DNA of 64,000 nt, from NCBI RefSeq assembly GCF_014638355.1, contig NZ_BMFK01000005.1:1-64000 (forward strand), read 5' to 3'. A program made the translations under genes and the position numbers. Below are positions 1-14,918 of this stretch, piece by piece. Source of the DNA: Priestia taiwanensis (lineage in GTDB: Bacteria > Bacillota > Bacilli > Bacillales > Bacillaceae_G). How positions within the stretch are numbered: position 1 is the first letter of the stretch; the number at the start of each line of letters is the position of its first letter. The notes beneath the pieces were generated by a model. That model ran no database searches, was not told the origin of the DNA, and worked only from the letters and a program-made list of their open reading frames with translations.

Positions 1-634
1 CGCCTATAATTTCAACAGATGTTCCTGTTTTCAACGTCGTAATGATTTTCCCGCTCGTGCTGTTTGTCGCTCGCATATTTAAATTCGACGTTGTTGTTCC
101 TGCCTTTTTCGTCACTTCTGGTTGTGGTTCTGGCTTTGGCTTCGGTACACTCGTCACTTTCACAAACTCTGCTGATACCCAACCCGTCTTTCCTGCTGCC
201 TTTACTTGGTACCAACCACTTTTCTCGCTTATAATTTCAACAGCTGTTCCTGTCTTTAGCGTTGTAATGATTTTTCCACTCGTGCTGTTCGTTGCTCGCA
301 TATTTAAATTCGACGTTGTTGTCCCTAATGACTTTTCACTTCTAAGTTCATAGTTAAATAGATTAGATGTGACTTTTACAAAATCAGCTGAAACCCATCC
401 ACCGTCAATTCGATACCATCCATTTTTTTGCTCATGAATCTGTACAGGCGTTCCCTGTTTTAATGATTTTTCGATATCACTTTTGTTACTTGGCTCCTCT
501 CGCACATGTAACCATGTTGCATCAACTACCCCAGATAACCTATCATGATTAGATGTAGCCTCTGCAGATTGTATACCAAATACACTCGTTGCTATTACTC
601 CTATAGTGGCGATTCCTACCGTTAATTTTTCCAC
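1..634 (-). CDS. SH3b-repeat secreted protein, 3' end outside window
   Basis: The 5' 211 codons of a gene running off the left edge. The GTG start at 634 is 7 nt from GGGAGG, which fixes the start. Residues 1-27 look like a signal peptide (hydrophobic core, cleavage near SAEA-T). Three bacterial SH3 (SH3b) modules follow, at roughly residues 37-90, 104-163 and from 179 to the edge, each with the N/H-x-R pattern and a GWY or similar strand. Modules 2 and 3 are nearly identical and are joined by a Pro/Lys/Glu linker. SH3b modules bind cell-wall peptidoglycan, so this is probably a wall-associated enzyme or Ent-type 3D/NlpC protein. The catalytic domain, if any, lies outside the window, so function is unassigned. 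Confidence 0.8.
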   Translation of the reverse strand, partial: MEKLTVGIATIGVIATSVFGIQSAEATSNHDRLSGVVDATWLHVREEPSNKSDIEKSLKQGTPVQIHEQKNGWYRIDGGWVSADFVKVTSNLFNYELRSEKSLGTTTSNLNMRATNSTSGKIITTLKTGTAVEIISEKSGWYQVKAAGKTGWVSAEFVKVTSVPKPKPEPQPEVTKKAGTTTSNLNMRATNSTSGKIITTLKTGTSVEIIG

Positions 635-1199
635 AACTTTTCCTCCCTTTACTAGTTTTATACTTTGCTAATTTTATGTACATTACACTGAGTATATCGG
701 TTAAAAATAGACTTTTTATATAATTCTAGCAAATAATCTACCTCTTTACTTACTGTAAAATCTATTCACTCTCCCAATCTATTTCACCCATTGAAAATAA
801 TTATAACTAATACTTCCTTACTATTTAATAAAAGTTAGTTTATTTATTAAATATACATAAAACAGGAAAATATCGGCATAATAATATCTGTCTCTACTAG
901 GCTAACATACTTATGGAATTAAATTAAATAAAATATAGAAAATAAATGTACAATTTAAAGTCAACGAATAATAGATATCTCCCACACATTTCGAAAATGC
1001 TTAACTAGTAAATAATACCCCTTTGAAGGGTTAATAAAATAAGTAATTACCAGGTAAGATTTAACAGTTGCAAGAAATTAGCCTTGGGCATATTCGATAC
1101 TATAATACTAAAAAAAATAAACTATCCTTTCCTCTAAATAGTTTTCGGAAAGGGTAGTTTATTTTTTATGCAAGCCTTATTTTAAAAATGTCGGCTTTT
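635..1199. other. AT-rich intergenic region between the SH3b gene and atpC
   Basis: No convincing gene. It should hold the promoter of the SH3b gene (near its right-hand GTG start) and it contains the terminator of the atp operon at 1111-1168. A short GC-rich palindrome-like element (acccctttgaaggggt) lies near 1017-1032. Nothing else was recognised. Confidence 0.6.
1111..1168 (-). terminator. atp operon terminator, probably bidirectional
   Basis: Long inverted repeat: 1111-1132 pairs with 1147-1168 (one mismatch), with A-run and T-run flanks on both strands. It lies 32 nt after the atpC stop and so ends the ATP synthase transcript. Confidence 0.85.
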
Positions 1200-1616
<417 letters not shown>

Positions 1617-1625
1617 CTAAAATCC

Positions 1626-3946
<2,321 letters not shown>

Positions 3947-4030
3947 TCACCACCTTTTCCGAAACCTTCTGTTACACATTGAGAGAAGGGAGATATACCC
4001 CCTTACTCAATGGATTGAAATGTGTCGTTA

Positions 4031-5554
<1,524 letters not shown>

Positions 5555-6100
5555 CTACAAACTATTTATTTCTAATTCACGTTGAATGTTCATTAATTTA
5601 CTGCTTAAGCTACCATCATAAATACGATTACCAATACGTACTTTAATGCCGCCTAATAATGTTGAATCAACAATATTTGTAACGCGTAATGTTTCTTTGT
5701 TCACTTTCTTTGCAAATAATTCAGCTAAAGCTTTCGTCTCTTCTTCCGTTAGCGGACGAACAGAATAAACCGTTGCTTCTGCAATATTGCGATATTCATT
5801 TGCTCGCTCGATATAATCATCTACCAATGCTGGTACGATATCATCACGATGACGGTCGATTAACAAGAACAGAAGATTCAATACAGCATCTGAAATAGAT
5901 GCAAACGTTTCACGAATGAATTGTTTCTTCGTTTCTTTTGTGATCGTTGGAATTTGTAAAAACTTTTGTAAATCGTGGTTTCCTACAAATTGTCCCTTCA
6001 CGACACGAAGACTTTGTTCAATTGTATCTACGACATCTTGTTCTTTCGCTAATTGAAAAAGAGCTGATCCGTAGCGCTTTGCAACAACATCTTTGTTCAT
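5555..6100 (-). CDS. atpH: F1Fo ATP synthase subunit delta
   Basis: 181 residues, the OSCP-type delta subunit that ties the peripheral stalk to F1. It begins [20 protein letters not shown], the family N-terminus, and ends with the conserved [16 protein letters not shown]. The ATG overlaps the atpF stop by four bases (ATGA) and has only a weak Shine-Dalgarno (gaggcag), so it is probably translationally coupled to atpF. Confidence 0.97.
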   Translation of the reverse strand: MNKDVVAKRYGSALFQLAKEQDVVDTIEQSLRVVKGQFVGNHDLQKFLQIPTITKETKKQFIRETFASISDAVLNLLFLLIDRHRDDIVPALVDDYIERANEYRNIAEATVYSVRPLTEEETKALAELFAKKVNKETLRVTNIVDSTLLGGIKVRIGNRIYDGSLSSKLMNIQRELEINSL

Positions 6101-6618
6101 CGCGCTTCGCCTGCCTCTTTAATATATTGTTGTACTAATGCTGCTTGGTCTTCTTCTTTTAATTCCTTCTCAATTACTTTCGAAGCAATTAGTACCGATA
6201 ACGAAGCAACCTGTTTTTGAAGAGCCGTAATTGCTTGAACTTTCTCGCTTTGGATTTCCGTAACTGCAGCTTCTTTCATACTAACAGCTTCTGCTTTCGC
6301 AGCAGCAATAATGCCTTCTTTTTGGTCTTCCGCTTGCTTTTTCGCTCTTTCAATTAACTCTTGCGCTTCAACACGTGCTTCTTTTAATAATGCACGTTGT
6401 TCTTCTAATAACTGTTTCGATTCTACATGATTTCTCTCTGCTGATTCGATTTCAGAAGAAATGTGTTGCTCACGCTCTTTCATGATACCCATTAAAGGTC
6501 CAAACGCATATTTCTTAAGTAATGCTAATAAGATTAGGAACGTTACTAACTGGAAGATGATATCTCCAGTATTAATACCTACGCCTGCTCCTAATACGAA
6601 CATATTCGTACTGAACAC
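6097..6618 (-). CDS. atpF: F1Fo ATP synthase subunit b
   Basis: 173 residues. One N-terminal membrane segment (about residues 18-36, [18 protein letters not shown]) is followed by a long charged helix that dimerises as the peripheral stalk. [10 protein letters not shown] and [14 protein letters not shown] are family hallmarks. The GTG at 6618 has AAAGGAG 9 nt upstream; an internal ATG five codons later is less well placed. The N-terminus differs from the B. cereus form I remember, while the stalk matches well. It overlaps atpH by 4 nt. Confidence 0.96.
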   Translation of the reverse strand: MFSTNMFVLGAGVGINTGDIIFQLVTFLILLALLKKYAFGPLMGIMKEREQHISSEIESAERNHVESKQLLEEQRALLKEARVEAQELIERAKKQAEDQKEGIIAAAKAEAVSMKEAAVTEIQSEKVQAITALQKQVASLSVLIASKVIEKELKEEDQAALVQQYIKEAGEAR

Positions 6619-6710
6619 AAGGATTCACTCCTTTCACAAGTCTCTTTTATTTACAATAAAGCGTATTTACATACTCTGTTACATGACAATAATTTTTCTC
6701 ATGATAAAGG

Positions 6711-6746
6711 AATGGCGAAGTTCCGTAAGAAACGTTCTTCGCCATT
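6711..6746 (-). other. Intercistronic hairpin after atpE
   Basis: Perfect 10-bp inverted repeat (6711-6720 with 6737-6746, AATGGCGAAG) 18 nt downstream of the atpE stop and upstream of atpF. No T-run follows, so it is not a classical terminator. Its position suits mRNA processing or 3' stabilisation of the atpB-atpE segment, since the c ring needs about ten AtpE copies per enzyme. The role is inferred. Confidence 0.6.
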
Positions 6747-6764
6747 TATGTATGGGATTATCCC

Positions 6765-6986
<222 letters not shown>

Positions 6987-7039
6987 TTAAAATTTCCTCC
7001 TTTTTGTATCTACAAAATTTTATTTGTTTATTACTTATA

Positions 7040-7750
<711 letters not shown>

Positions 7751-7769
7751 TTATCATTCACCTCTTTTC

Positions 7770-7952
7770 TCAGCTACGTGTGTATTCAAAATAGAAAAAA
7801 TTTATGATTATGACAAGATTACTTGTCATCCATCCAGATAGAAGACCTCTATATACGCCAATTATGTATTTTGCTTTGCTAAGAGGACTAGTTGAGAAGA
7901 CATGCTTACTACCACCACTTGTCCACAACGCATACAAAAGGAGCGCGAGCAT
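7770..7952 (-). pseudogene. Probable atpI remnant (60-codon ORF)
   Basis: In Bacillus the gene between atpZ and atpB is atpI, normally about 120 residues with four membrane spans. Here only 234 nt separate atpZ from atpB. They hold one 60-codon ORF with ATG at 7952, six bases after GGGAG. The product has two hydrophobic stretches (MLALLLYALW at the start, then GLLSGWMTSNLVIIINFFYF) and ends in YTRS. The layout resembles a shrunken AtpI, but I cannot show homology by eye. It could be a truncated but expressed gene, a decayed remnant or a chance ORF. AtpI helps c-ring assembly and is dispensable in several species. Confidence 0.4.
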
Positions 7953-7984
7953 AGTAAACTCCCGAGTGAGACAAATAGCGGTAT

Positions 7985-8209
7985 TTATTTTTCTTTTGAG
8001 TAGAACTGTTGAACGATACGTATCATCCCGTATATTCCTGTTCCTAAACCGAATAATAGACCAAGAATCAAGAACAATGGATCCGTATCAAAACGTTCAT
8101 CTATCCATTTCCCAAGAAAAATCCCGACAAGAATCGCCCCTACTAATGTAGATGAAATGCTCGTCATCAATCCTATGGACCCCATTGGATTTCGATTGTT
8201 TCCAGGCAA
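7985..8209 (-). CDS. atpZ: AtpZ/AtpI family small membrane protein
   Basis: 74 residues with two membrane spans (about 16-34 and 43-62). The AtpZ pattern is visible: GxxLG-KWIDERFDTDPLFLI followed by the Gly-rich second span GLLFGLGTGIYGM. Members sit at the head of atp operons and have been linked to Mg/Ca transport or to assembly of Fo. The start is TTG at 8209 with AGGAGG 9 nt upstream; no ATG is better placed. It is the first gene of the atp operon, about 225 nt downstream of the promoter candidate. Confidence 0.85.
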   Translation of the reverse strand: MPGNNRNPMGSIGLMTSISSTLVGAILVGIFLGKWIDERFDTDPLFLILGLLFGLGTGIYGMIRIVQQFYSKEK

Positions 8210-8412
8210 CAGTGTCTCCCTCCTATAGATGCATTCTATCCTTAGCCACTTCTGTGCTAATACATTAGAAAGACTATACTATTCACTTTGTTCACTTCAT
8301 TAACTATACATCACACTTTTCTAATCTTATACCGTTTTTAATAAAAATGGTACAACTCTTTCAAAAATGTAACTTTTCGTTCATATTTTTGACACAATTC
8401 ACACTATGAAAA

Positions 8413-8451
8413 CCTTACCAACCTTTCCGTTGTTAGAATACAATGGTAAGG
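8413..8451 (-). other. Inverted repeat enclosing the atp -10 region
   Basis: Arms 8413-8420 and 8444-8451 (CCTTACCA/TGGTAAGG) are perfectly complementary with 23 nt between them, and an inner TTGT/ACAA pair exists. On the minus strand TTTT follows. It could be the weak terminator of the subtilase gene, an operator for the atp promoter, or both. Confidence 0.45.
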
Positions 8452-8464
8452 ATAAACGTGTCAA
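8435..8464 (-). promoter_or_regulatory. Candidate sigma-A promoter of the atp operon
   Basis: On the minus strand TTGACA (8459-8464), an 18-bp spacer and TATTCT (8435-8440). It is the best match in the region upstream of atpZ. Confidence 0.6.
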
Positions 8465-8525
8465 TTGATTCGAACTGAAAATTGTAAAGTATTTTAAATT
8501 TTTACATTAATAGATTTTTTGTGAA

Positions 8526-10706
8526 TTAATTAACAAATTCTTTCCTGAAATCCAACATCGATTCGAATGCATTTTCCCTATTATTTTTACGTGCAAAGAC
8601 GATTACTTTATATACTCCTTTTGCCTCATCCTTTGGAACAGAAATTGTCCGCTTCACAACTCCTCTCTTCACATTACGTTGCGTATCAAGTGTACGAATA
8701 TAAGTAAACGTATACGGATCGTACAAAGCAACAATTAATTCATCTGCACCCTCTGGTAAATACACTTCATATTGGTAGTTCTCTTTTTTCTTCCCAAAAC
8801 GAAAACCCATTACACGAGAATACGTTTGCTCTCCCACTAATAGTGCATATGGAACACGCCTCTCCTTCGTCCCTTCAGCGATATGGATAAACCCTTCTAC
8901 TATATTTTTCTTTTCCTTAGTAGGCGAGATACTCACAATCAATTTCACACGTTTTTTTTCTTTCGGATTCACTTCTACCGTGCGTGGTACATTCCAGACT
9001 ACCTCACTCCCTTGGTTTGGCGCATGTATCTTATATACTTTTTTCTCTTTCGATTGATTTTGAACCGTCACATATAATTCCTTCTTCATTACATGCCCCT
9101 CACGCCTCATTATCCCCAGCGAAATCGAACTAGGATAAATAAGCGTCGTTGCTTGCAATGCCTCTCTTACTTGAATCCTTCCAGCACCTTGCTCGTACAA
9201 GTGATACAAATCTCCATTTTTCTTTTGTAGTACCTTTGCATTATTCATAAGTGCTGCCTTATACTGCTCTGCTTTCCATGTTGGATGTACTTCTTTTAAC
9301 AAAGCAATTGCCCCCGCTACATGTGGTGAGGCCATACTCGTTCCTTGTAATGATTTATAGCCACCCGGAATCGTACTTTTAATTGCTACTCCTGGAGCGA
9401 CAATGTCTGGCTTGATTTCCCATGAAACAGTTACCGGTCCACGTGAACTAAATGGTGCTAAACGATCTACCTCATGACGGTGTCTTGTCACAAGATTACC
9501 TCTTTGTTTCTTTAATTGTCTCTTTAACCATTGGCCATCTTCATACGTAATCGACACAATTGGGATGTTTACTTTTTCTTGAATCTTCCCAATTAACACT
9601 CCTGGTATATTATTCGAAATAAGAACAGCCTTCGCTCCCGCTCTCTCGGCATTTTTCGCTTTCTCTGTAAACGTAATGCGTCCACGCTCTAATAAAACGA
9701 CCTTGTTCCGTATCCACCGCATTTTCCGCTTGTCACCTAAACCACCAAAAATAATCCTCTCTTCCCCTGTAAGCTTCCACTCTTTCGATCCTTGCATTGG
9801 AATAATATCAATTTTTCTTTTTGTCGCTTGAAGTTGTACATATGGAATATCCATTGGTGGTAACGAAGCTCCGACTGAAATAGCATGTGAAGACGTTCCT
9901 GGTGAACCAATCGACCACTTCTTTGGACCTGAATTACCTGAAGCTGTAACCGCAACAATACCCTTCGAAATAGCACGCTCCAATGCTTTGGTCGTAGGCC
10001 AATCTGGACCATTGACTTCATTTCCAAGAGACAAGTTAAGAATATCTACTTTGTCTTCAATTGCTTTATCAATTGCAGCAATGACAGATTCCGTTGTTCC
10101 TATCCCACCAGGTCCTAGCGCACGATATGCATAAATCTCTGCTTCAGGAGCTACACCTTTTATCTTCCCATTTGCCGCAATAATACCCGCAACATGCGTC
10201 CCATGAAATGTCGGAACCCCTTGCTTTTTCGTTGTTTCCATCGGGTTATTATCGAAATCAATAGTGTCATATCCACCGCGATAATTCTGCTTGAGGTCTG
10301 GGTGAGTATAGTCTATTCCCGTATCAATTACACCTACTTTTACTCCTTTTCCTGTTACTTCTTTGCCCCGATGAAACAATCTTTTTTGTTCATTCCCCAT
10401 AATAAATGGAACACTCTCATCAAGCTTCATTTTGTAAACTTGAACTGGAATAACACTCTTCACACCTTGAATTCGCTGCACGTGCTGCAAAGAACTGCTC
10501 TTTCCTTTGACAGATATTCCGTAAAATGAATGCTTATAGACATAACGAATATGTATATCTGGATATCTTTCATTTATCTCTTCCCGTACAGATTGTAAAT
10601 GTTGTTCATCTACTTCAATCATCATAATTTCTTCTGATTCTTCACTAAGGCCAACAGCTGTACTCATTAGAACAGATACAAGAAGCAAAGAAAAGATGGT
10701 TTTCAT
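8526..10706 (-). CDS. Vpr-like extracellular subtilisin-family serine protease
   Basis: 726-residue S8 protease. In order: signal peptide (1-20), inhibitor-I9 propeptide (about 25-95), catalytic domain interrupted by a protease-associated (PA) insert (about 290-415), and a C-terminal beta-rich region (about 530-726). The catalytic triad is visible: Asp128 in DTGID, His168 in FHGTHVAG and Ser457 in GTSMASPHVAG, with the oxyanion Asn258 in ASGNSG. The PA insert and layout fit Vpr/minor extracellular protease. It is shorter than some Vpr proteins and has no sorting motif, so it is probably secreted free. Shine-Dalgarno AAAAGGAGG precedes the ATG. It is a single gene between mnaA and atp, an insertion compared with the B. 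subtilis order. Confidence 0.93.
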   Translation of the reverse strand: MKTIFSLLLVSVLMSTAVGLSEESEEIMMIEVDEQHLQSVREEINERYPDIHIRYVYKHSFYGISVKGKSSSLQHVQRIQGVKSVIPVQVYKMKLDESVPFIMGNEQKRLFHRGKEVTGKGVKVGVIDTGIDYTHPDLKQNYRGGYDTIDFDNNPMETTKKQGVPTFHGTHVAGIIAANGKIKGVAPEAEIYAYRALGPGGIGTTESVIAAIDKAIEDKVDILNLSLGNEVNGPDWPTTKALERAISKGIVAVTASGNSGPKKWSIGSPGTSSHAISVGASLPPMDIPYVQLQATKRKIDIIPMQGSKEWKLTGEERIIFGGLGDKRKMRWIRNKVVLLERGRITFTEKAKNAERAGAKAVLISNNIPGVLIGKIQEKVNIPIVSITYEDGQWLKRQLKKQRGNLVTRHRHEVDRLAPFSSRGPVTVSWEIKPDIVAPGVAIKSTIPGGYKSLQGTSMASPHVAGAIALLKEVHPTWKAEQYKAALMNNAKVLQKKNGDLYHLYEQGAGRIQVREALQATTLIYPSSISLGIMRREGHVMKKELYVTVQNQSKEKKVYKIHAPNQGSEVVWNVPRTVEVNPKEKKRVKLIVSISPTKEKKNIVEGFIHIAEGTKERRVPYALLVGEQTYSRVMGFRFGKKKENYQYEVYLPEGADELIVALYDPYTFTYIRTLDTQRNVKRGVVKRTISVPKDEAKGVYKVIVFARKNNRENAFESMLDFRKEFVN

Positions 10707-10753
10707 ATATTTCCTCCTTTTCTCCTAGCATGCCTCTTCCAATTATTGTTTAT

Positions 10754-10787
10754 GTAAAAAAAGCGATGAGGTATCCCTCATCGCTTT
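10754..10787 (-). terminator. Terminator of mnaA
   Basis: 11-bp perfect stem (10760-10770 with 10777-10787, AAAGCGATGAG) followed on the minus strand by seven T. It lies 6 nt past the mnaA stop. Confidence 0.9.
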
Positions 10788-10793
10788 CCTTAC

Positions 10794-11933
10794 TTAAAAT
10801 GTATCTGGTTTTTCATTACGTTTGCCAAAGTGATATAGAATCGCTTCTACAATTCGTTTCGATGCATAACCATCTCCGTATGGATTTGATGCTTGTGCCA
10901 TCGCCTCGTGTGCAACCTTATCTGATAATAACTCATCTGCTAACGAGAAAATTGTTTCTTCTTCTACACCTGCTAGTTTTAATGTTCCTGCTTCGATACC
11001 TTCTGGGCGCTCTGTTGTATCACGAAGTACAAGTACAGGCACACCTAAAGAAGGCGCTTCTTCTTGAACCCCACCTGAATCCGTTAAGATTAAGTGTGCA
11101 CGTGATGCAAAGTTATGGAAATCAATTACATCAAGTGGTTCAATTAAATGAATACGGTTATCGTCACCTAAAATGTCATTTGCGATTTCACGTACAACAG
11201 GGTTCATATGCACGGGATAAACGACTTGAATATCGTTATACTTTTCCACTAAGCGCTTAATTGCACGGAACATGTTGCGCATAGGATCCCCCTGATTTTC
11301 ACGACGGTGTGCCGTCATTAACACAAGACGATCATCTCCAACACGCTCTAATACTTCATGCGTGTAGTCTGCTTTCACCGTTGTTTTCAATGCGTCAATC
11401 GCCGTGTTACCAGTCACATAAATATCTGCTTCTTTCTTATTTTCTGCCAATAAGTTTTGAGCAGATTTACCCGTTGGAGAGAAATGTAAATCTGCAAGTA
11501 CACCTGCTAATTGACGATTCATCTCTTCTGGATACGGAGAATATTTATTCCACGTACGTAAACCTGCTTCTACGTGGCCAATTGCGATTTGATTATAAAA
11601 TGCAGCTAATCCTGCAACGAATGTTGTCGTTGTATCACCGTGAACAAGTACGATATCAGGCTTCACATCTTGCATTACTTTATTTAGACCATCTAAGCTA
11701 CGTGTTGTAATATCCACTAATGTTTGACGGTCTTTCATGATATTCAAATCATAATCAGGTGTAATATTGAAGATTTCTAATACTTGATCAAGCATTTGGC
11801 GATGTTGTGCTGTTACTGTCACAATTGACTCAATGCTTTCTGGATACTTCTGTAATTCTAGTACAAGCGGAGCCATCTTAATTGCTTCCGGTCTTGTTCC
11901 GAATATTGTCATAACTTTAATACGTTCAGTCAT
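10794..11933 (-). CDS. mnaA: UDP-N-acetylglucosamine 2-epimerase (non-hydrolysing)
   Basis: 379 residues. Interconverts UDP-GlcNAc and UDP-ManNAc, supplying ManNAc for wall polysaccharide or teichoic acid linkage units. The GT-B fold shows TIFGTRPEAIKMAPL at the N-terminus, VHGDTTTT, HVEAGLRT, PEEMNRQ, TAHRREN, the LTDSGGVQEEAPSLG nucleotide-binding loop and RDTTERPEG. I chose ATG 11933; an upstream in-frame ATG (11963) would put the GGGG Shine-Dalgarno inside the gene. The C-terminal tail (GKRNEKPDTF) is a few residues longer than usual. It lies 39 nt downstream of upp and probably shares its transcript. Confidence 0.96.
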   Translation of the reverse strand: MTERIKVMTIFGTRPEAIKMAPLVLELQKYPESIESIVTVTAQHRQMLDQVLEIFNITPDYDLNIMKDRQTLVDITTRSLDGLNKVMQDVKPDIVLVHGDTTTTFVAGLAAFYNQIAIGHVEAGLRTWNKYSPYPEEMNRQLAGVLADLHFSPTGKSAQNLLAENKKEADIYVTGNTAIDALKTTVKADYTHEVLERVGDDRLVLMTAHRRENQGDPMRNMFRAIKRLVEKYNDIQVVYPVHMNPVVREIANDILGDDNRIHLIEPLDVIDFHNFASRAHLILTDSGGVQEEAPSLGVPVLVLRDTTERPEGIEAGTLKLAGVEEETIFSLADELLSDKVAHEAMAQASNPYGDGYASKRIVEAILYHFGKRNEKPDTF

Positions 11934-11972
11934 CGTTATAACCCCTTTTTCATTTTCATTCATTTCTATTCT

Positions 11973-12620
<648 letters not shown>

Positions 12621-12631
12621 TTAGCTAACAT

Positions 12632-12660
12632 ATTGTAACAAAAATCTACACTAAGCACAA
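12632..12660 (-). promoter_or_regulatory. Candidate sigma-A promoter of upp-mnaA
   Basis: Minus strand TTGTGC (12655-12660), 17-bp spacer, TACAAT (12632-12637); the -10 box is 30 nt before the upp ATG, giving a leader of about 20 nt. Confidence 0.6.
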
Positions 12661-12715
12661 TTTTACAGAAATTACTGCTGATATTCAAGAGGAAGACCAC
12701 AATACCTCTTTTCTC

Positions 12716-12749
12716 CATAGAAAAGAAGGAGTCGGTTAACCAACTCCTT
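12716..12749 (-). terminator. Terminator of glyA
   Basis: Stem 12726-12735 with 12740-12749 (AAGGAGTTGG/CCGACTCCTT, one GU pair) with a TTAA loop, followed by CTTTTCT on the minus strand. Confidence 0.8.
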
Positions 12750-12760
12750 CCTTCTATTGC

Positions 12761-14002
12761 TTATAATGTTGGATACATTTCGAATCGAGACGTTAACTCT
12801 TCAACACGCTTACTTGCTTCTGATAACGCTACCTCATCTTCATGATTCTTTAATGTGAATGCAATAATTGACGCAATTTCATCCATTTCTGCTAATCCGA
12901 ATCCTCTTGATGTAACTGCTGCTGTTCCAATACGAACACCGCTCGTGACAAATGGACTCGCTGTATCGAATGGGATTGTATTCTTGTTTACTGTAATACC
13001 TACTTCATCTAGTACATGCTCTGCCACTTTACCCGTTAAGCCTAAGTTACGAACATCAATTAATAGTAGGTGATTATCTGTACCACCAGAAACAATTGTT
13101 AATCCTTCTTCTTGTAACTTTTCTGCTAGACGCTTTGCATTATCAATAATATGTTGTGCATATTCTTTGAAGCTGTCTTGTAACGTTTCACCAAATGCTA
13201 CTGCTTTCGCTGCAATTACGTGCATTAATGGGCCACCTTGCACGCCTGGGAAAATAGATTTATCAATTTGTTTCGCCCACTCTTCTTTACACATAATCAT
13301 GCCTCCGCGAGGTCCACGAAGTGTTTTGTGCGTTGTTGTTGTTACGAAATCCGCAAATGGAACTGGATTTTCATGTAATCCCGCTGCTACTAATCCAGCA
13401 ATATGCGCCATATCAACCATTAAATATGCGCCAATCTCATCCGCAATTTCACGGAACTTCTTGAAATCAATTGCACGTGGATACGCACTCGCTCCAGCTA
13501 CAATCATCTTCGGTTTATGTTCTAATGCTTTTTGACGTACATCTTCATAGTTAATTGTAAATGTTTCTTCATCTACACCATATTCAACAAAATTGTATAA
13601 TGTTCCACTAAAGTTAACTGGGCTACCATGCGTTAAATGACCACCATGTGATAAATTCATCCCTAATACTGTATCACCAGGACTTAACACTGTGAAATAC
13701 ACTGCCATGTTCGCTTGTGCACCTGAATGTGGCTGCACATTAACATGCTCTGCACCAAAAATTTCTTTTGCACGATCACGGGCAATATTCTCCACAACAT
13801 CCACATGCTCACAACCACCGTAATAACGCTTCGCTGGGTATCCTTCTGCATATTTATTTGTCAGTACAGACCCTTGCGCTTCCATTACCGCTTCACTTAC
13901 AAAGTTTTCTGAAGCAATTAATTCAATTTTCGCACGCTGTCTTCCTAATTCTGCTTGAATCGCTTCAAATACTCGTACATCGTTTTGCTTTACATGTTTC
14001 AT
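12761..14002 (-). CDS. glyA: Serine hydroxymethyltransferase
   Basis: 413 residues. PLP enzyme that converts serine and tetrahydrofolate to glycine and methylene-THF in the cytoplasm. The N-terminal [16 protein letters not shown], the PLP lysine segment [15 protein letters not shown] and [13 protein letters not shown] are all present. ATG 14002 follows AAAGGGGGAG; the longer reading frame upstream has no ribosome binding site, and 413 residues is the family length. Gene order ywlG-glyA-upp matches B. subtilis. A hairpin terminator separates it from upp. Confidence 0.98.
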   Translation of the reverse strand: MKHVKQNDVRVFEAIQAELGRQRAKIELIASENFVSEAVMEAQGSVLTNKYAEGYPAKRYYGGCEHVDVVENIARDRAKEIFGAEHVNVQPHSGAQANMAVYFTVLSPGDTVLGMNLSHGGHLTHGSPVNFSGTLYNFVEYGVDEETFTINYEDVRQKALEHKPKMIVAGASAYPRAIDFKKFREIADEIGAYLMVDMAHIAGLVAAGLHENPVPFADFVTTTTHKTLRGPRGGMIMCKEEWAKQIDKSIFPGVQGGPLMHVIAAKAVAFGETLQDSFKEYAQHIIDNAKRLAEKLQEEGLTIVSGGTDNHLLLIDVRNLGLTGKVAEHVLDEVGITVNKNTIPFDTASPFVTSGVRIGTAAVTSRGFGLAEMDEIASIIAFTLKNHEDEVALSEASKRVEELTSRFEMYPTL

Positions 14003-14190
14003 GATAACTCCCCCTTTAAATACGAACATTTATATATATATACATATAAAACATTCTTTTTTAATATTAGAATTTTTTCTATTTTACCACAAATAATAAA
14101 AAAAAGTATAAAATAAAGAAAGACTCTCTCTTCTTTTTCATTTGAGCTAGTCTCCCCCTATACCTTCTATATGTTATTACTACATGTTAT

Positions 14191-14766
14191 TTATCCACAC
14201 GTAAAGGTCTTTTCCTTCATCGAATACACTGCACGCTCTCCACCAATCAACTTCGATCTCGTTCGAGCTAACGTTACATGTGCATGACCCAATTGTTTAG
14301 TTGTCGTGCGGACCGGTACTGCAACATGTTTCAAGTGCATACCAATGAACGTATCACCAATATCAATTCCACCTGCCGCCTTCACAAATTCAACAACAAC
14401 AGGATTCTCCATATTATGATATGCATATGTCGGTAATGCTCCACCAGCTGAACGGACAGGTGTAACCGTTACACTCTCTAATTGATATGCTTTTGCTGTG
14501 TCTTTCTCCACAACTAAAGCCCGATTTAAATGCTCACAACACTGGAACGCTAAACGAATATCTTTGCTATCAGCATAAGATTTCAACTCTGTGAAAATAA
14601 GTTCTGCTACTTCCATCGTGCCACATGTACCAATTAATTGACCAATAACCTCACTTGTACTGCAGCCAACGACAAAAATATCGCCTTGTTCTAATGGAGC
14701 TTGTCGATTAAAATCAGCAAGTATTTCACTTAACTGACCTTTCAACTGCTCAAGACTTTCATCCAT
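14191..14766 (-). CDS. ywlG: YwlG, TIGR01440/UPF0340 family protein
   Basis: 191 residues, cytoplasmic, function unknown. Recognised by [17 protein letters not shown], the [13 protein letters not shown]ys-Cys-His segment and [22 protein letters not shown]. The conserved Cys and His residues suggest a metal or thiol site, which is inference. The start is ATG 14766 with AGGAAGGGAAG upstream; a TTG nine codons earlier has no ribosome binding site. It lies between rpiB and glyA as in B. subtilis. Its stop codon forms part of an isolated perfect DnaA box (14191-14199). Confidence 0.88.
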   Translation of the reverse strand: MDESLEQLKGQLSEILADFNRQAPLEQGDIFVVGCSTSEVIGQLIGTCGTMEVAELIFTELKSYADSKDIRLAFQCCEHLNRALVVEKDTAKAYQLESVTVTPVRSAGGALPTYAYHNMENPVVVEFVKAAGGIDIGDTFIGMHLKHVAVPVRTTTKQLGHAHVTLARTRSKLIGGERAVYSMKEKTFTCG

Positions 14767-14918
14767 GGAATAATTCTTCCCTTCCTTATGCAATTAACTC
14801 AATTATACCATGTACATTTTATACAACAAAAGATGGATTTGCACACATTTTTTATTCTGTCTATGCCATCCATCTTTTTATCAAAATAATGTATTATTCA
14901 CTTCTTGTCCAATTGTAC

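Larger units (their letters stand above)
8210..8525. other. atp operon leader and promoter region
   Basis: No gene. It contains the candidate atp promoter (8435-8464), a dyad around its -10 box (8413-8451) and an AT-rich untranslated leader of roughly 200 nt before atpZ. The subtilase gene ends at its right edge. Confidence 0.6.

Noticed and set aside
635..1110. PlcR box or other virulence regulator site upstream of the SH3b gene
   Set aside because: A TATGTACATTACA-like string was seen, but it does not complete the TATGNAWWWNCATA consensus.
10730..11260. 176-codon plus-strand ORF antisense to mnaA, and similar long antisense frames
   Set aside because: Leu/His-rich shadow frames of conserved minus-strand genes, without ribosome binding sites.
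14191..14199. Isolated perfect DnaA box at the ywlG stop (also 18003-18011 and 22263-22271)
   Set aside because: Single boxes at about the chance rate; not counted in the cluster.
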